Counted from the first letter of the stretch, positions 52,986 to 62,874 are shown. The stretch is 64,000 nucleotides of DNA from Bacteroidales bacterium (GCA_028708425.1 JAQVYY010000013.1:1-64000); one strand, 5' to 3'. A program made the numbers and translations. Notes: a model not told the origin generated them from the letters alone.

Positions 52986-53807
52986 CTACATTTTTACAGT
53001 TTTCAGAAAATAGGGTTCGTTAAATAATCCTTTAGGGGGTTCAGCTCTATAAATAGCAAAAACGGTGCCTCCACTCCCCGACATACTACAATATACGGCA
53101 CCACTGTCATAAAGTTTATCCTTAATACTCTTCACTTGTTTATGATGAGCACAATCACCCTTTTCAAAATCGTTTGAGATGGTATTTTTCCATCGTTCCA
53201 ATGGAATTTCGGCTATACCAGCCAAGCTGGTTGCAGCTAGTTGTGGGGTCGATTTGCGAAAAGCAAGCCCCGTATCTACATGTATATTGGGGTTAACCAA
53301 CATAATAAACATATTACTAATGGGGAGGTTAACCCGATTAAGTATTTCGCCACGCCCTGTTGCGAAGCAGGGCTTATTCACTAAAAAGAACGGGCAATCG
53401 CTACCCAACTCAAGAGCTAGCTGGCTAAGATCCGAAGAAGGCAATGGATTATCGGCAAGCTCGTTTAGCATTCTAAGTGCAAAGGCACCATCGGCCGAAC
53501 CACCACCAAGCCCCGCCCCCATTGGTATCTGTTTATGCAGATGCATTGAAACCTTAGGTAAAGAGGTATGACTACTGAGGATACGATGAGCATTAACACA
53601 TAAATTACTATCTACATCGCCTTTAACCGTTAGCCCTGTTTGCGAAAAAATAAGTGGTTTACCAGAATTCGGGCTTGGGATAATCTCAAGAATATCGCAT
53701 AAGGTGGGTACTGGAACGAATATCGTTTCAATATTATGAAAACCATCGGGCCGTTTGCTGGTAATATACAGCCCAAGGTTAATTTTTGCGTTGGGAAAAT
53801 CTATCAT
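52986..53807 (-). CDS. ispE: 4-diphosphocytidyl-2-C-methyl-D-erythritol kinase
   Basis: GHMP kinase of the non-mevalonate isoprenoid pathway. From the ATG at 53807 the protein is 273 aa and starts at the conserved FPNAKINLGLYI; the frame reaches 53855 but the extra residues do not match the family. The ATP loop is IPMGAGLGGGSADGAFAL, and the C-terminal CSMSGSGGTVFAIY is the third GHMP motif. Length is normal. Confidence 0.95.
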   Translation of the reverse strand: MIDFPNAKINLGLYITSKRPDGFHNIETIFVPVPTLCDILEIIPSPNSGKPLIFSQTGLTVKGDVDSNLCVNAHRILSSHTSLPKVSMHLHKQIPMGAGLGGGSADGAFALRMLNELADNPLPSSDLSQLALELGSDCPFFLVNKPCFATGRGEILNRVNLPISNMFIMLVNPNIHVDTGLAFRKSTPQLAATSLAGIAEIPLERWKNTISNDFEKGDCAHHKQVKSIKDKLYDSGAVYCSMSGSGGTVFAIYRAEPPKGLFNEPYFLKTVKM

Positions 53808-53916
53808 ACGATTACGGTTTATAACAAAGATAGGGAGCAAAAGGGGGGTTCGCAAGCAATAATCACAAAATCAATATACAAAAAAACCGTGATGATTCAT
53901 GCTAATTTTTTGGCTA

Positions 53917-53966
53917 TAACCCCCATTTGCATTCATGTTTAATAAATTTGATGACTAATGCGGGTA
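53917..53966 (+). repeat. solo module C of the repeat family (copy 9)
   Basis: TAACCCCCATTTGCATTCAT then GATGACTAATGCGGGTATA: the module C hairpin with a few mismatches. Modules A and B are missing. It lies between rsmI and ispE, in tandem on the minus strand. Confidence 0.75.
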
Positions 53967-54009
53967 TATATGAAGAAATAAAAATCGGATTATTCACAAA
54001 GAGCCTGTT

Positions 54010-54717
54010 TCATTCTATGGGTTCGTGTTTTTTTGAGGCTTTACTCGAAACGCCTTCAACCACAACAACAATTTCACCTTTAACCTCTTTCTCCTGAAAA
54101 TGCGCAGTAAGCTCAGTGAGCGTGCCCCTAACGGTTTCCTCATACAGTTTAGATATTTCGCGCGATACGCTCGCATTGCGGTTATCGCCAAGAATATCGG
54201 ATAGCTGCTGCAGCAATTTTATCAGTCGGTAAGGCGACTCGTAAAAAACTATAGTTCTCGGTTCCTCTTTTAATGCCTCAATTCGCTTACTACGCCCTTT
54301 TTTCTGTGGTAAAAAACCCTCAAAAATAAATCGGTCACATGGTAAACCGCTACACACCAGAGCTGGAACAAAAGCGGTAGCACCTGGTAGGCATTCAATC
54401 TCAATCCCCTTTTCAATACAAGTGCGGATAAGAAGATAGCCAGGGTCCGATATGCCGGGTGTACCCGCATCGGAAATAAGAGAAACGGTTTGCCCATTGG
54501 CAATACGCTCGGCGATATGCTCTACGTTGCGATGCTCGTTAAACTTATGGTGCGACCAAAGAGCCCCCTTTATATCGAAATGCTTCAGCAATTTTCCGCT
54601 AGTACGGGTGTCCTCAGCTAAAATAATGTCCGAATCATTCAGCACCTTTATAGCCCTAAGGGTTATATCATCTAAATTTCCAATGGGTGTAGGAACAATA
54701 TATAGCTTACTAGTCAT
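54010..54717 (-). CDS. rsmI: 16S rRNA 2'-O-ribose C1402 methyltransferase
   Basis: RsmI methylates C1402 in the ribosomal decoding centre using S-adenosylmethionine. From ATG 54717 the protein is 235 aa and begins with the expected KLYIVPTPIGNLDDITLRA. Other signatures are ILAEDTRTSGKLLKH, LISDAGTPGISDPGY, CLPGATAFVPALVCSGLP and TIVFYESPYRL. The start overlaps the upstream gene's stop by 8 nt, so translation is probably coupled. Confidence 0.95.
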   Translation of the reverse strand: MTSKLYIVPTPIGNLDDITLRAIKVLNDSDIILAEDTRTSGKLLKHFDIKGALWSHHKFNEHRNVEHIAERIANGQTVSLISDAGTPGISDPGYLLIRTCIEKGIEIECLPGATAFVPALVCSGLPCDRFIFEGFLPQKKGRSKRIEALKEEPRTIVFYESPYRLIKLLQQLSDILGDNRNASVSREISKLYEETVRGTLTELTAHFQEKEVKGEIVVVVEGVSSKASKKHEPIE

Positions 54718-55555
54718 GCAATAGTTTTCTGCGCACCAATTCAATTAGCTGATTTGCTGCCTCATTGTCGTTGTTCCAAGAAAAGTTATCCTCAATATAG
54801 ATTATGGCATCGTTAATACTATCAAATTCATTGAGCGTTTTAATGGTTTTAGAGTATAGTCCAGCATTACCAGCAAATAGTTCTTTTGTAAAAAGAAACT
54901 TGTCGTTAATACCAATGGCCTTAGTTAAATCGGAGATTGGTTTACCCTTTAGTACAGAGGCAACATCCTTTTTCCCATTACCCAGCGTCTCGTTTCTGAA
55001 CTTCTTCGTTCCTTGATACCTTTCAGCAAGCGTGGTTTTTCCTTTATTCGGTTCAATATCTACTACGAGATCTTCCGATATTGTGGGTTCAGATTCTACG
55101 AATTCCAGCTCTTCCGTTTTTTCCTCGCTTGGGCTATCGTCGATAATAGCATCAGGTTTAAAATCGTTGTTTTTAGTGATTTTTTCAGATTCTCTCGCCT
55201 CAACCCTACCTTTTTTAAGTTCTTTCTCGTCAAGTTCCGCTAATGGTTCGGCGCCACTATTTACCATTTCCAAATTCGATGGTTTGGAAGCCGTTTCGAT
55301 AACTGTACTAGCTACTTCAGGCTGCTTAGGAGGCGCAATAACTGTCTCATGCTTAATAGACTGGGAGTGTTGCATGGATTGAGTGTCTTCGTTAACCCTC
55401 TCAAAAAGAATAAGTTCATAACATGCTCTCAACTTTTCTAAAAGTATATCGCGCTCAATTACCGACAGCCTACCCTTTTCAGCACCAACCTTGAGTAGCT
55501 GCTCCGCATCATGGACAAGTTCGATAGTTTTCTTGAAATTTTTCTTACTATTCAT
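54710..55555 (-). CDS. hypothetical Bacteroidota protein with charged linker
   Basis: 281-aa soluble protein of unknown function. The N-terminal 65 residues are helical (HDAEQLLKVGAEKGRLSVIE, DILLEKLRACYELILFE). A Glu/Lys/Ser-rich low-complexity linker (about 70-190) follows, then a conserved-looking C-terminal domain (about 200-281) containing GINDKFLFTKELFAGNAGLY and FSWNNDNEAANQLIELVRRK. The last 8 nt overlap rsmI. It is divergent from tdk. Confidence 0.7.
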   Translation of the reverse strand: MNSKKNFKKTIELVHDAEQLLKVGAEKGRLSVIERDILLEKLRACYELILFERVNEDTQSMQHSQSIKHETVIAPPKQPEVASTVIETASKPSNLEMVNSGAEPLAELDEKELKKGRVEARESEKITKNNDFKPDAIIDDSPSEEKTEELEFVESEPTISEDLVVDIEPNKGKTTLAERYQGTKKFRNETLGNGKKDVASVLKGKPISDLTKAIGINDKFLFTKELFAGNAGLYSKTIKTLNEFDSINDAIIYIEDNFSWNNDNEAANQLIELVRRKLLHD

Positions 55556-55598
55556 AGCATATAATATAAAATTCTGGCTGCAAAATTAAGAATTTAGT

Positions 55599-55606
55599 TA
55601 CTTTTG
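55599..55606 (+). promoter_or_regulatory. candidate -7 element for tdk
   Basis: TACTTTTG fits TAnnTTTG and lies 33 nt before the ATG at 55639. No clear TTG at the usual spacing. Confidence 0.35.
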
Positions 55607-55638
55607 TAAAACTAACGAGATTATTTGTATTTATTACC

Positions 55639-56232
55639 ATGCTTTTTATTGAAAATTCAGTTGCTAATGGAAATCGCAAGGGATGGATTGAGGTTATTTG
55701 TGGTTCAATGTTCTCGGGCAAGACCGAGGAGCTAATTCGTCGGCTTAAAAGGGCTAAATTTGCTAAGCTACGAACAGAAATTTTTAAACCCCACATCGAC
55801 AGCCGATACTCATTGGAAGAGGTGGTTTCGCACGATTCAAACTCAATAACATCAACGCCAGTTACTTCATCGGGAAATATTTTACTGATGGCGTCAAATG
55901 TTGATGTTGTGGGTATTGATGAGGCCCAATTCTTTGACGACAACCTGGTTAATGTATGCAATAAACTTGCCAACCAAGGGGTTAGGGTAATAGTTGCGGG
56001 TCTTGATATGGATTTTCAGGGAAAACCATTCGGCCCTATTCCACAGCTAATGGCATGTGCCGAATATGTTACCAAGGTACATGCAATTTGTATGAAGTGT
56101 GGCGATTTAGCACAGTATTCGCATCGACTATCGGACACGGACAAGCTAGTTGTACTTGGCGAAACCGATATTTACGAGCCGCTTTGCCGAAAATGTTTTA
56201 TGGAAGCGGCTAGAAAAAAAACGAATAGTTGA
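55639..56232 (+). CDS. tdk: thymidine kinase
   Basis: Type II thymidine kinase (197 aa), salvaging thymidine to dTMP. Walker A is [12 protein letters not shown] (21-32), the lasso and magnesium region IDEAQFFDD, and [11 protein letters not shown] is the conserved substrate loop. Zinc-binding cysteines appear as ICMKCGD and CRKCF. All parts needed for activity are present. Next to cdd, another nucleoside-salvage gene, on the opposite strand. Confidence 0.96.
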   Translation: MLFIENSVANGNRKGWIEVICGSMFSGKTEELIRRLKRAKFAKLRTEIFKPHIDSRYSLEEVVSHDSNSITSTPVTSSGNILLMASNVDVVGIDEAQFFDDNLVNVCNKLANQGVRVIVAGLDMDFQGKPFGPIPQLMACAEYVTKVHAICMKCGDLAQYSHRLSDTDKLVVLGETDIYEPLCRKCFMEAARKKTNS

Positions 56233-56297
56233 AAGAAAAAGCTAAGTACGAATAGTTTGCTTCCGCTAAACTATAGTTAAACAAAACACCTAGTATT

Positions 56298-56407
56298 CCC
56301 CCCCCCCCAATTATTCATTTGAATAACTGCTGCCTCCGACAGCAACTATGTTGGGGTAACCCGCATTTACATTCATCTTTAACAAGTTGGACGAACAATG
56401 CGGACTA
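56298..56407 (+). repeat. intergenic repeat, copy 10, lacking module B
   Basis: Module A (CAATTATTCATTTGAATAA), the small GCTGCCTCCGACAGC hairpin and module C are present, but about 40 nt carrying the module B hairpin are absent. It begins in a run of eleven C (56298-56308) and lies between convergent tdk and cdd. Confidence 0.8.
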
Positions 56408-56414
56408 TACCCCT

Positions 56415-56903
56415 TTATTTTGATGCATCGGAAACATTTGAGAAGCTGAAAGGTAGCAGGAACTTGGCATTATCAACTACAAGAACCCTATTTTCCCCAA
56501 CCATAATAACCGGAAATGGAACTTTGCCTACAGCCTGTGTTTCCATCATAACCTGTCGGCAGGCCCCACATGGAGGAAGAGGCTCCTTTACAGGTTCGCC
56601 CTTAAAGCTGGCAGCTATGGCCAACCCCTTTACCCTTACCTTGGGGTATTTTGACCCTGCATAGAAAAGGGCAACCCGCTCGGCACATAACCCAGAGGGG
56701 TAAGCACCATTCTCCTGATTGCTTCCCAAAATAAATTCACCGTTTTCAAGTAACAACGCTGCACCAACAGCAAATTTTGAATACGGCGAGTAGCTTGTTT
56801 TGACTGCCTCCTTGGCTTTTTGTGCCAATAGTTTATACTCTTCGGGCAAATCGTTAGTGTTGCTATACTCCTTATATTGAATGTTTAAAGACCTGTTTTC
56901 CAT
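56415..56903 (-). CDS. cdd: cytidine deaminase
   Basis: 162-aa homotetrameric-type cytidine deaminase that converts cytidine/deoxycytidine to uridine forms. Zinc ligands and catalytic Glu are C73-A74-E75 in GLCAERVALF and C112/C115 in PPCGACRQ. N-terminal SPYSKFAVGAALL is the substrate pocket. Length is normal. Confidence 0.95.
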   Translation of the reverse strand: MENRSLNIQYKEYSNTNDLPEEYKLLAQKAKEAVKTSYSPYSKFAVGAALLLENGEFILGSNQENGAYPSGLCAERVALFYAGSKYPKVRVKGLAIAASFKGEPVKEPLPPCGACRQVMMETQAVGKVPFPVIMVGENRVLVVDNAKFLLPFSFSNVSDASK

Positions 56904-57227
56904 ATAGCACGTTGTTTTTGTAATATAAAAACCTGATGTTAACGAGTTCTCAAATATACAAAATTGATTATACTATTGATGCATTGGGCAAGAGAAGATT
57001 AATAGATTAAGTTTTCTGTAGGATTGTATTTCACAAAAGGACACAAAGAAATCAAAGATTAGAAATAAAATATTCTAAAGTGTTACCCTTTATTTTAATC
57101 GAAAAATACTGTTGTGGCACTATTAGCAAGTTTTTTTAGCCGATACTAACCAAATTAGGTAATAAGATTTAAAAATTTACGGTTAAATAAATTTGAGAGG
57201 TTATCTTTGAAAAAAATAGAATGTAAA
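56904..57227. other. 324-nt divergent intergenic stretch
   Basis: No gene or repeat copy seen. TATCTTTG at 57202-57209 is a good -7 match 19 nt before the glucosaminidase ATG at 57228, but no TTG is present at the expected distance. Confidence 0.45.
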
Positions 57228-58166
57228 ATGCGAAGAATAGTTTTAACACTCCTATTGGGAGTAGCAGCAACATGCTTTATATATGCACAAACAACGCAAC
57301 AAGAATACATTAGTCAGTATCAGGATTTGGCCAAACGACAAATGGAGAAATTTGGTGTGCCTGCCAGTATTATACTGGCCCAAGGAGTACTGGAGAGCGG
57401 AAGCGGCAATAGCCGATTGGCTGTAAAAGCCAACAACCATTTTGGCATAAAATGCCACAGCTCATGGAGTGGTTCCCGCATATATCACGATGACGATGCT
57501 AAGAACGAGTGCTTTAGAAAATATCGAAATGCCGAAAAATCGTATCAGGATCACTCTGAATTTTTAAGAGGTGCCCGACGGTATGCTTTCCTATTCGATT
57601 TGGATCCAACCGACTATAAAGGTTGGGCAAAAGGGCTTCGTAAGGCAGGATATGCCACCGACCCAAAATATCCACAGAAACTAATAAGAATTATTGAAGA
57701 GAATAAGCTATACCAGCTGGATAGGGGAATATCTATTGCAATAGCATCGCCAACCCAAGGAATGGGCGAACTTGTTGACCCAGGAAGTATAAGCATTGAT
57801 ATTTTTAACCAGCGTAAAATTTATATGCGCAACAGAATAAAGTATATCATTGTTAGTAATGAGGATACATACAAATCGCTAACTAAAGCATTTGAACTAA
57901 TGCCCTGGCAGCTTGCCAAGTACAACGAAATCAATAAAGACGACAAGCTTAAAGAGGGACAGGAACTATACATACAACCTAAACGCCGAAAAGCAGAGCC
58001 AAATCATCCTGTGCACGTAGTTGAAGCAGGTGAAACCATGTACAGCATTTCTCAGATGTATGGTATTAAGTTGAAACACCTGTACCGTAGGAACCGTGTA
58101 GAAAGCAACTATGAACCTACCGAGGGCGAGAAAATATACCTAAGAGGCAGGAAACCAGCCAAATAG
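57228..58166 (+). CDS. glucosaminidase (muramidase-type) with LysM domains
   Basis: 312-aa secreted peptidoglycan hydrolase. I start at ATG 57228 (the frame extends to a TTG at 57207), giving a signal peptide with IVLTLLLGVAATCFIYAQ. The N-terminal FlgJ/GH73-type domain (about 25-170) has PASIILAQGVLESGSGNS with the catalytic Glu and NNHFGIKCH. A degenerate LysM (about 205-255) and a clear LysM (VVEAGETMYSISQMYGIKL) follow. It would cleave between N-acetylglucosamine and N-acetylmuramic acid during wall growth or division. Confidence 0.93.
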   Translation: MRRIVLTLLLGVAATCFIYAQTTQQEYISQYQDLAKRQMEKFGVPASIILAQGVLESGSGNSRLAVKANNHFGIKCHSSWSGSRIYHDDDAKNECFRKYRNAEKSYQDHSEFLRGARRYAFLFDLDPTDYKGWAKGLRKAGYATDPKYPQKLIRIIEENKLYQLDRGISIAIASPTQGMGELVDPGSISIDIFNQRKIYMRNRIKYIIVSNEDTYKSLTKAFELMPWQLAKYNEINKDDKLKEGQELYIQPKRRKAEPNHPVHVVEAGETMYSISQMYGIKLKHLYRRNRVESNYEPTEGEKIYLRGRKPAK

Positions 58167-58183
58167 AAACAGTAGGCAACGAA

Positions 58184-59158
58184 TTATGTAAAGCAATATC
58201 TCTTAATATCTCGAAACCCCGAAAGGAAATCGGTAATATCTAGTCGGCGTTTACCAGCAAGCTGTAGCTGCTTTACGCCAATAGTTCCCTGTTTACATGC
58301 TATATGCAAAAAGGATTTACCATCGGTAGTAATTTTGCCCATATCGCTACAACTGCCCTCTACTTTAACCAGTTCACTTCTGAAAATTTTCACAGAAACA
58401 GATTCCCCGTGCTCGTTGGTTAGCTGGCACCATGCAGCTGGGTAAGGGCTTAAACCACGAATAAAGTTATGTACATTGGATGCGGGTTCATTCCAATTAA
58501 TCTTGGTTGTATCCTTAAAAAGTTTGGGTGCAGGCCGACTAACGTGTAATTTATCAATGAATTCGTGCTGTGGAATGGGATTAATTTTGCCTTCGGCTAA
58601 TTGAATAACGGTTTTCTCAACCAAATTGGCGCCCACAAGCATAAGCTTATCGTGTAAATCACCAGCAGAATCGTTGTCGTCAATATCAACTTGTTGCCTA
58701 AGCAAAATATTTCCAGTATCAATCTCTTTATCAATAAGAAAGGTGGTAACCCCCGTAACCTTATCGCCATTAATAATGGCCCAATTAATTGGAGCGGCCC
58801 CTCGGTAATCAGGCAGCAAAGATGCATGCAAATTAAAGGTGCCAAGGCGAGGAATACGCCATACAATTTCGGGAAGCATTCTAAATGCTACCACAATAGA
58901 CAAGTCGGGATTGAGCTCCTCAATTTGTTTTATAAATTCAGGGTCTCGAAGTTTTTCGGGTTGTAAAACCCTAATGTTTTGTTGCTGGGCATAATGCTTA
59001 ACGGCTGATATCCTTAATTTTTGTCCCCTACCTGCGGGCTTGTCGGGGACGGTTACCACACCCACAATATTGTACCCGTTTTCTGTGAGCCGTTTAAGCG
59101 GCTCAACGGCAAAATCGGGTGTTCCCATATATAGTATTCTTAAATCCTTAGCAATCAT
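58184..59158 (-). CDS. fmt: methionyl-tRNA formyltransferase
   Basis: Formylates initiator Met-tRNA with 10-formyltetrahydrofolate. The 324-aa protein shows the N-terminal ILYMGTPDFAVEPLKRL, the folate/catalytic block NLHASLLPDYRGAAPINWAI (with the conserved N-H-D set), and a C-terminal OB-fold tRNA-binding domain (about 210-315). It is 5 nt after ribBA. Confidence 0.96.
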   Translation of the reverse strand: MIAKDLRILYMGTPDFAVEPLKRLTENGYNIVGVVTVPDKPAGRGQKLRISAVKHYAQQQNIRVLQPEKLRDPEFIKQIEELNPDLSIVVAFRMLPEIVWRIPRLGTFNLHASLLPDYRGAAPINWAIINGDKVTGVTTFLIDKEIDTGNILLRQQVDIDDNDSAGDLHDKLMLVGANLVEKTVIQLAEGKINPIPQHEFIDKLHVSRPAPKLFKDTTKINWNEPASNVHNFIRGLSPYPAAWCQLTNEHGESVSVKIFRSELVKVEGSCSDMGKITTDGKSFLHIACKQGTIGVKQLQLAGKRRLDITDFLSGFRDIKRYCFT

Positions 59159-59163
59159 AAAAA

Positions 59164-60432
59164 TTACTGCTTGTCAGATTTTTGTTTGGGTTGAGTAGGC
59201 GGTAAAAGCACCAGGTTATGTCCCATTTTATCGCGCTTGGTGCGCATGTAAAACTCGTTAGCTCTTAATGGCGGAACCTCAAGTGGTACGTTTTCTACCA
59301 CCTCGAGGCCATAACCTTCAAGACCTTTCCGCTTAACCGGGTTATTAGTCAAAAGCTTCATTTTACGAACCCCCAAAGCACGTAAGATGCTTGCCCCCAC
59401 ACCGTAATCCCGCTCATCGGGCTGATAGCCAAGCATAACATTCGCCTCAACGGTATCGTACCCTTCTTCCTGTAATTTGTAAGCATGAATCTTATTAAAT
59501 AGACCAATGCCCCTACCCTCTTGGTTTAAATATACAAGCACGCCCTTGCCTTCCTTCTCAATCATTTCCATAGCAAGTTGCAGCTGACTGCCACAATCGC
59601 ATCGTTGCGAATGAAAAATATCGCCTGTAACACACGATGAGTGCATACGAACGAGTACTCCCTCATTCGGTTCCCACGTTCCTTTGACCAGAGCAATGTG
59701 TTCGACTCCCTGCTGTTTTTGTCTGAAAACCACCGCCTCGAAATCACCATGTGCTGTGGGTAATTTAACCCGTTGGCCCATTTCAGTTAGGGTTTCGAGT
59801 TTTAGCCTATAAGCGATTAAATCTTCAATGGAAATAATTTTAAGGTCAAACTTTTTTGCTATTCCAAGAAGCTGAGGCAAACGAGCCATGGAACCATCGT
59901 CATTCATTATTTCAACCAGCACCCCGCCCGGTTTTAGTCCGGCCAAACGGGCAAGGTCAACAACCGCCTCGGTATGACCAGCACGACGAAGCACCCCATT
60001 GTCGCGCGCTTTTAAAGGGAAGATATGACCAGGACGGCCTAAATCCTCGGGTTTAGTATTTGAGTCAACCAGTGCCTTTATGGTTTTAGCTCTGTCGGAA
60101 GCTGAAATACCGGTTGTGCATCCCTGTCCTATTAGATCGACCGATACGGTAAATGGCGTTTGATGCAACGCCGTATTTGTTCCTACCATTAGCTCGAGGT
60201 CGAGTTCAGCACAACGCTCCTCGGACAGTGGGGCACAAATTAACCCCCGCCCATGGGTAGCCATAAAGTTTACAATTTCGGGCGTAATGAGCTCTGCAGC
60301 TGCAATAAAGTCGCCCTCATTTTCTCTATCCTCATCATCGACAACTATAATAATCTTCCCCGCTTTGATATCGGATATGGCCTCGTCGATGGTATTTAAC
60401 TTACTGATTTCGTTGGGTTGGTTGCCAGACAT
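59164..60432 (-). CDS. ribBA: bifunctional DHBP synthase / GTP cyclohydrolase II
   Basis: Two first-committed enzymes of riboflavin synthesis in one 422-aa chain. RibB domain (about 10-215): [41 protein letters not shown]. RibA domain (about 218-410): [20 protein letters not shown] with the zinc cysteines, [26 protein letters not shown]. All key residues are present. The 5' end overlaps the upstream glycosyltransferase gene by 32 nt; a later start would remove the overlap but no better Met is near. No FMN riboswitch was recognised. Confidence 0.95.
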   Translation of the reverse strand: MSGNQPNEISKLNTIDEAISDIKAGKIIIVVDDEDRENEGDFIAAAELITPEIVNFMATHGRGLICAPLSEERCAELDLELMVGTNTALHQTPFTVSVDLIGQGCTTGISASDRAKTIKALVDSNTKPEDLGRPGHIFPLKARDNGVLRRAGHTEAVVDLARLAGLKPGGVLVEIMNDDGSMARLPQLLGIAKKFDLKIISIEDLIAYRLKLETLTEMGQRVKLPTAHGDFEAVVFRQKQQGVEHIALVKGTWEPNEGVLVRMHSSCVTGDIFHSQRCDCGSQLQLAMEMIEKEGKGVLVYLNQEGRGIGLFNKIHAYKLQEEGYDTVEANVMLGYQPDERDYGVGASILRALGVRKMKLLTNNPVKRKGLEGYGLEVVENVPLEVPPLRANEFYMRTKRDKMGHNLVLLPPTQPKQKSDKQ

Positions 60433-61564
60433 TACTTTCTACTCCTTTTAAATATTTAATAAGCCCAAGTAGCAGGGCTAAATTCATTGTTAAAAAATGC
60501 GTTGTAAACCGTAAAGGTAAAATATGTATTTTTATACGTTTCAAAAAAACATCGATTAATGATAGTAAAACAATTCCGAGCTGAATAGCTACGACTATCT
60601 GAAAAAATGGGCTTGAAAACGATAAAAACACGCTTATAGCAAACGCGAGCACCATTATTAAAGGTCCAAACCAACGAATTACCTTGTGCGATATAAATGC
60701 AAAGGCAACTGGTTTATGTAAGGGCCATAGAAGACCTTTAAACTCTTTAAGGTTCTGAAAATTTCCCATGGCGATTCGGACCTTACGCCTAAACTCCTGA
60801 GAAATTTCGTTGGACACATCCTCGAAAGCTAAGGCACTTAACGAGTTTATGCATTTTTTCCCTTGCTCCAAGACCTTCATGTTGATGTAAAAATCATCAA
60901 CTAAATATTTGGCAGGAGGCTTGGTAAAATATTCTTTACGAATGGCATAACAACCTCCAAAAGGCCCCATCATTGCACCCCATAAAGTACCTTCGCGATG
61001 CTTAATCATTACCTCGCGAGTAATGTAGCTACTCTCCTGTATTGAGATTCCCGTTCTTTTCAACCCCCTATTAACCATTCTCGAATCAACCAATCCTACT
61101 GAATCATCCTTAAAAAATTTTACCAGCTCGAACATGGTTGAATGGTTAAAAAGGACGTTTGCATCGGTTGAGATTATAATACTACCTTTTGCCCTATCAA
61201 CCAGATTATTCATAATTTCGACCTTTCCTTGGCGCTGCTCAAAATTGACAAAGCTTAGGTTTGGGTGTGTCTTTTCTGCCTGCAGTAGTATTTCGTTAGT
61301 CCTGTCGGTTGAACAATCGGATCCTACAATTACCTCAAATTTCTCAAGCGGATAATGGGATTGCATTATACTGGTTATTTTTTGCTCCAAAACCTGCTCC
61401 TCATTATGCGCTGCCATAATAACCGAAACTACAGGTAAAGCATCGGACGAGGAAAAAACTTTGTAGGTAGGTTTTCTATTCGAAGAAAGTAACCACAGTA
61501 GCAATGGGTACAACACGTACGAATGAAAAATTAAGAATACTAAAATAAAAAATAGGATTACCAC
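60401..61564 (-). CDS. GT2 family membrane glycosyltransferase
   Basis: 387-aa glycosyltransferase. One N-terminal membrane helix ([20 protein letters not shown]), the GT-A domain ([42 protein letters not shown] as D-x-D, and [10 protein letters not shown] as the QxxRW-like region), and three further membrane helices (about 285-375). The layout matches processive or exopolysaccharide synthases. It lies upstream of ribBA with a 32-nt overlap and 83 nt from a GT4 gene, probably part of a surface-sugar unit. The product is unknown. Confidence 0.88.
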   Translation of the reverse strand: MVILFFILVFLIFHSYVLYPLLLWLLSSNRKPTYKVFSSSDALPVVSVIMAAHNEEQVLEQKITSIMQSHYPLEKFEVIVGSDCSTDRTNEILLQAEKTHPNLSFVNFEQRQGKVEIMNNLVDRAKGSIIISTDANVLFNHSTMFELVKFFKDDSVGLVDSRMVNRGLKRTGISIQESSYITREVMIKHREGTLWGAMMGPFGGCYAIRKEYFTKPPAKYLVDDFYINMKVLEQGKKCINSLSALAFEDVSNEISQEFRRKVRIAMGNFQNLKEFKGLLWPLHKPVAFAFISHKVIRWFGPLIMVLAFAISVFLSFSSPFFQIVVAIQLGIVLLSLIDVFLKRIKIHILPLRFTTHFLTMNLALLLGLIKYLKGVESNVWQPTQRNQ

Positions 61565-61647
61565 TTTTACTTGAAATGTTTATTACAAAAATACAAAAAA
61601 AGAATCGTCATTTTAGCAATTATTCCTATTAATAGTTTTAATAGAAA

Positions 61648-62874
61648 CTAGCGAACCTCATTTGCAACCTGTTGGCAGTAGTATTCCAGTAGTTTACTCG
61701 TTAAAACCTGGTTATCAAAATTCGACTTAGCAAATAAATGTGCCGACCTACCCATATCACTAGCTTTTCGGGCATTAGTTAGCAGCAATGTAACGGCACT
61801 AACCACTTGCTCTGGCTCTGATTCGACCATAATTTCAGTACCATTCTTAGCATCAATCCCCTCAGCACCAATATGGGTGCTTACAATAGCCTTACCCAGA
61901 GCCATTCCCTCAACAATTTTGATACGCATGCCCCCACCCGAGAGAATTGGAACAACCATAACACCTTTCGATTTAATAAACTCAACCGAACTTTTTACCT
62001 CGCCACAATAAACGACACCTTCGAACCTCAAGATTTTGCTTACAAACCACTCAGGGGCATTACGACCAGCAATATAGAATTTGGCTTTAGGCACATTTTC
62101 AAGTATTTGCTCCCAACAGCTCTGTAAAAACCAAATAATCCCTTCCTGATTAGGAAGCCAGTCGAGACCCCCAAGGTGAAAAATGGATGGATCGGCATGT
62201 TCAGCTTCAGTCACATTGGTCTCGTATTCAAAAGCATTATAACCAGTTGGACTAACAATAGACATGCCACCATACCCCATTTCTTTAAAAGATGTAAGGT
62301 CGCGTGCTGTAATGGGGATAAGTATGTCGATTGCCGAAAGTAAATCGGTTTCGAGTTTGCAAATACGGTTTGCCAACAGGTTGAAATACCAGCGTTTAAA
62401 AAAGTTGTGCTGATTAGTAGAAGCCCTTCGCCATATTTCATGCTCAACGTTATGAGCTCTAAGTGAAATGATTCCCTTAAAATACTTGCGAATTAGCGGT
62501 ACATACGAATACAGGTAGGCCCCCTCGAGCTGAACCACATCATATTTGGTGTGCGATAAAATATCGAACAGCTTTTGGGCATAATCCTTACTTTTGAATC
62601 GAATTGCGTTGTATGGTTCGCTAGAAAACAGCAGATTGCTAATGCCCTTTACCACCGATAAGTTGGTGTTAACATCAACAATATTTACATCTATCTTACT
62701 CTTGATATGTTGTGGAAAGTCTGCTAACGAACGCTGATGCTTAGGGGTGCTCATGGCCAAAAGGGTGATATTTGCCCCAGCCTCAACAAGCCCTAAAATC
62801 ATATTCATAGTTGCAATGGCACCCCCATCGTGCGGAGGGTAAGGAACCTTATTGGCTAGTACCAGAATATTCAT
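61648..62874 (-). CDS. GT4 family glycosyltransferase
   Basis: 408-aa GT-B glycosyltransferase. The N-terminal acceptor domain starts ILVLANKVPYPPHDGGAIA; the C-terminal donor domain has FYIAGRNAPEW, VMVVPILSGGGMRIKIVEG and GKAIVSTHIGAEGI, with the conserved Glu of the E-x7-E motif. The start codon overlaps the stop of the LptF/LptG-type gene as ATGA. The sugar and acceptor are unknown. Confidence 0.9.
   Translation of the reverse strand: MNILVLANKVPYPPHDGGAIATMNMILGLVEAGANITLLAMSTPKHQRSLADFPQHIKSKIDVNIVDVNTNLSVVKGISNLLFSSEPYNAIRFKSKDYAQKLFDILSHTKYDVVQLEGAYLYSYVPLIRKYFKGIISLRAHNVEHEIWRRASTNQHNFFKRWYFNLLANRICKLETDLLSAIDILIPITARDLTSFKEMGYGGMSIVSPTGYNAFEYETNVTEAEHADPSIFHLGGLDWLPNQEGIIWFLQSCWEQILENVPKAKFYIAGRNAPEWFVSKILRFEGVVYCGEVKSSVEFIKSKGVMVVPILSGGGMRIKIVEGMALGKAIVSTHIGAEGIDAKNGTEIMVESEPEQVVSAVTLLLTNARKASDMGRSAHLFAKSNFDNQVLTSKLLEYYCQQVANEVR

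Noticed and set aside
7777-56407. Three-hairpin repeats considered as a CRISPR array
   Set aside because: Copies are kilobases apart, in both orientations, with no spacer regularity and no cas genes.
7777-56407. Compensatory base changes in the small hairpin between modules A and B
   Set aside because: The two variable positions (T/C and A/G) occur in all four combinations among copies and do not pair with each other, so covariation is not shown for that stem.
59164-60432. FMN riboswitch upstream of ribBA
   Set aside because: The gene is embedded behind a glycosyltransferase gene that overlaps its start, and no riboswitch-like leader is present.
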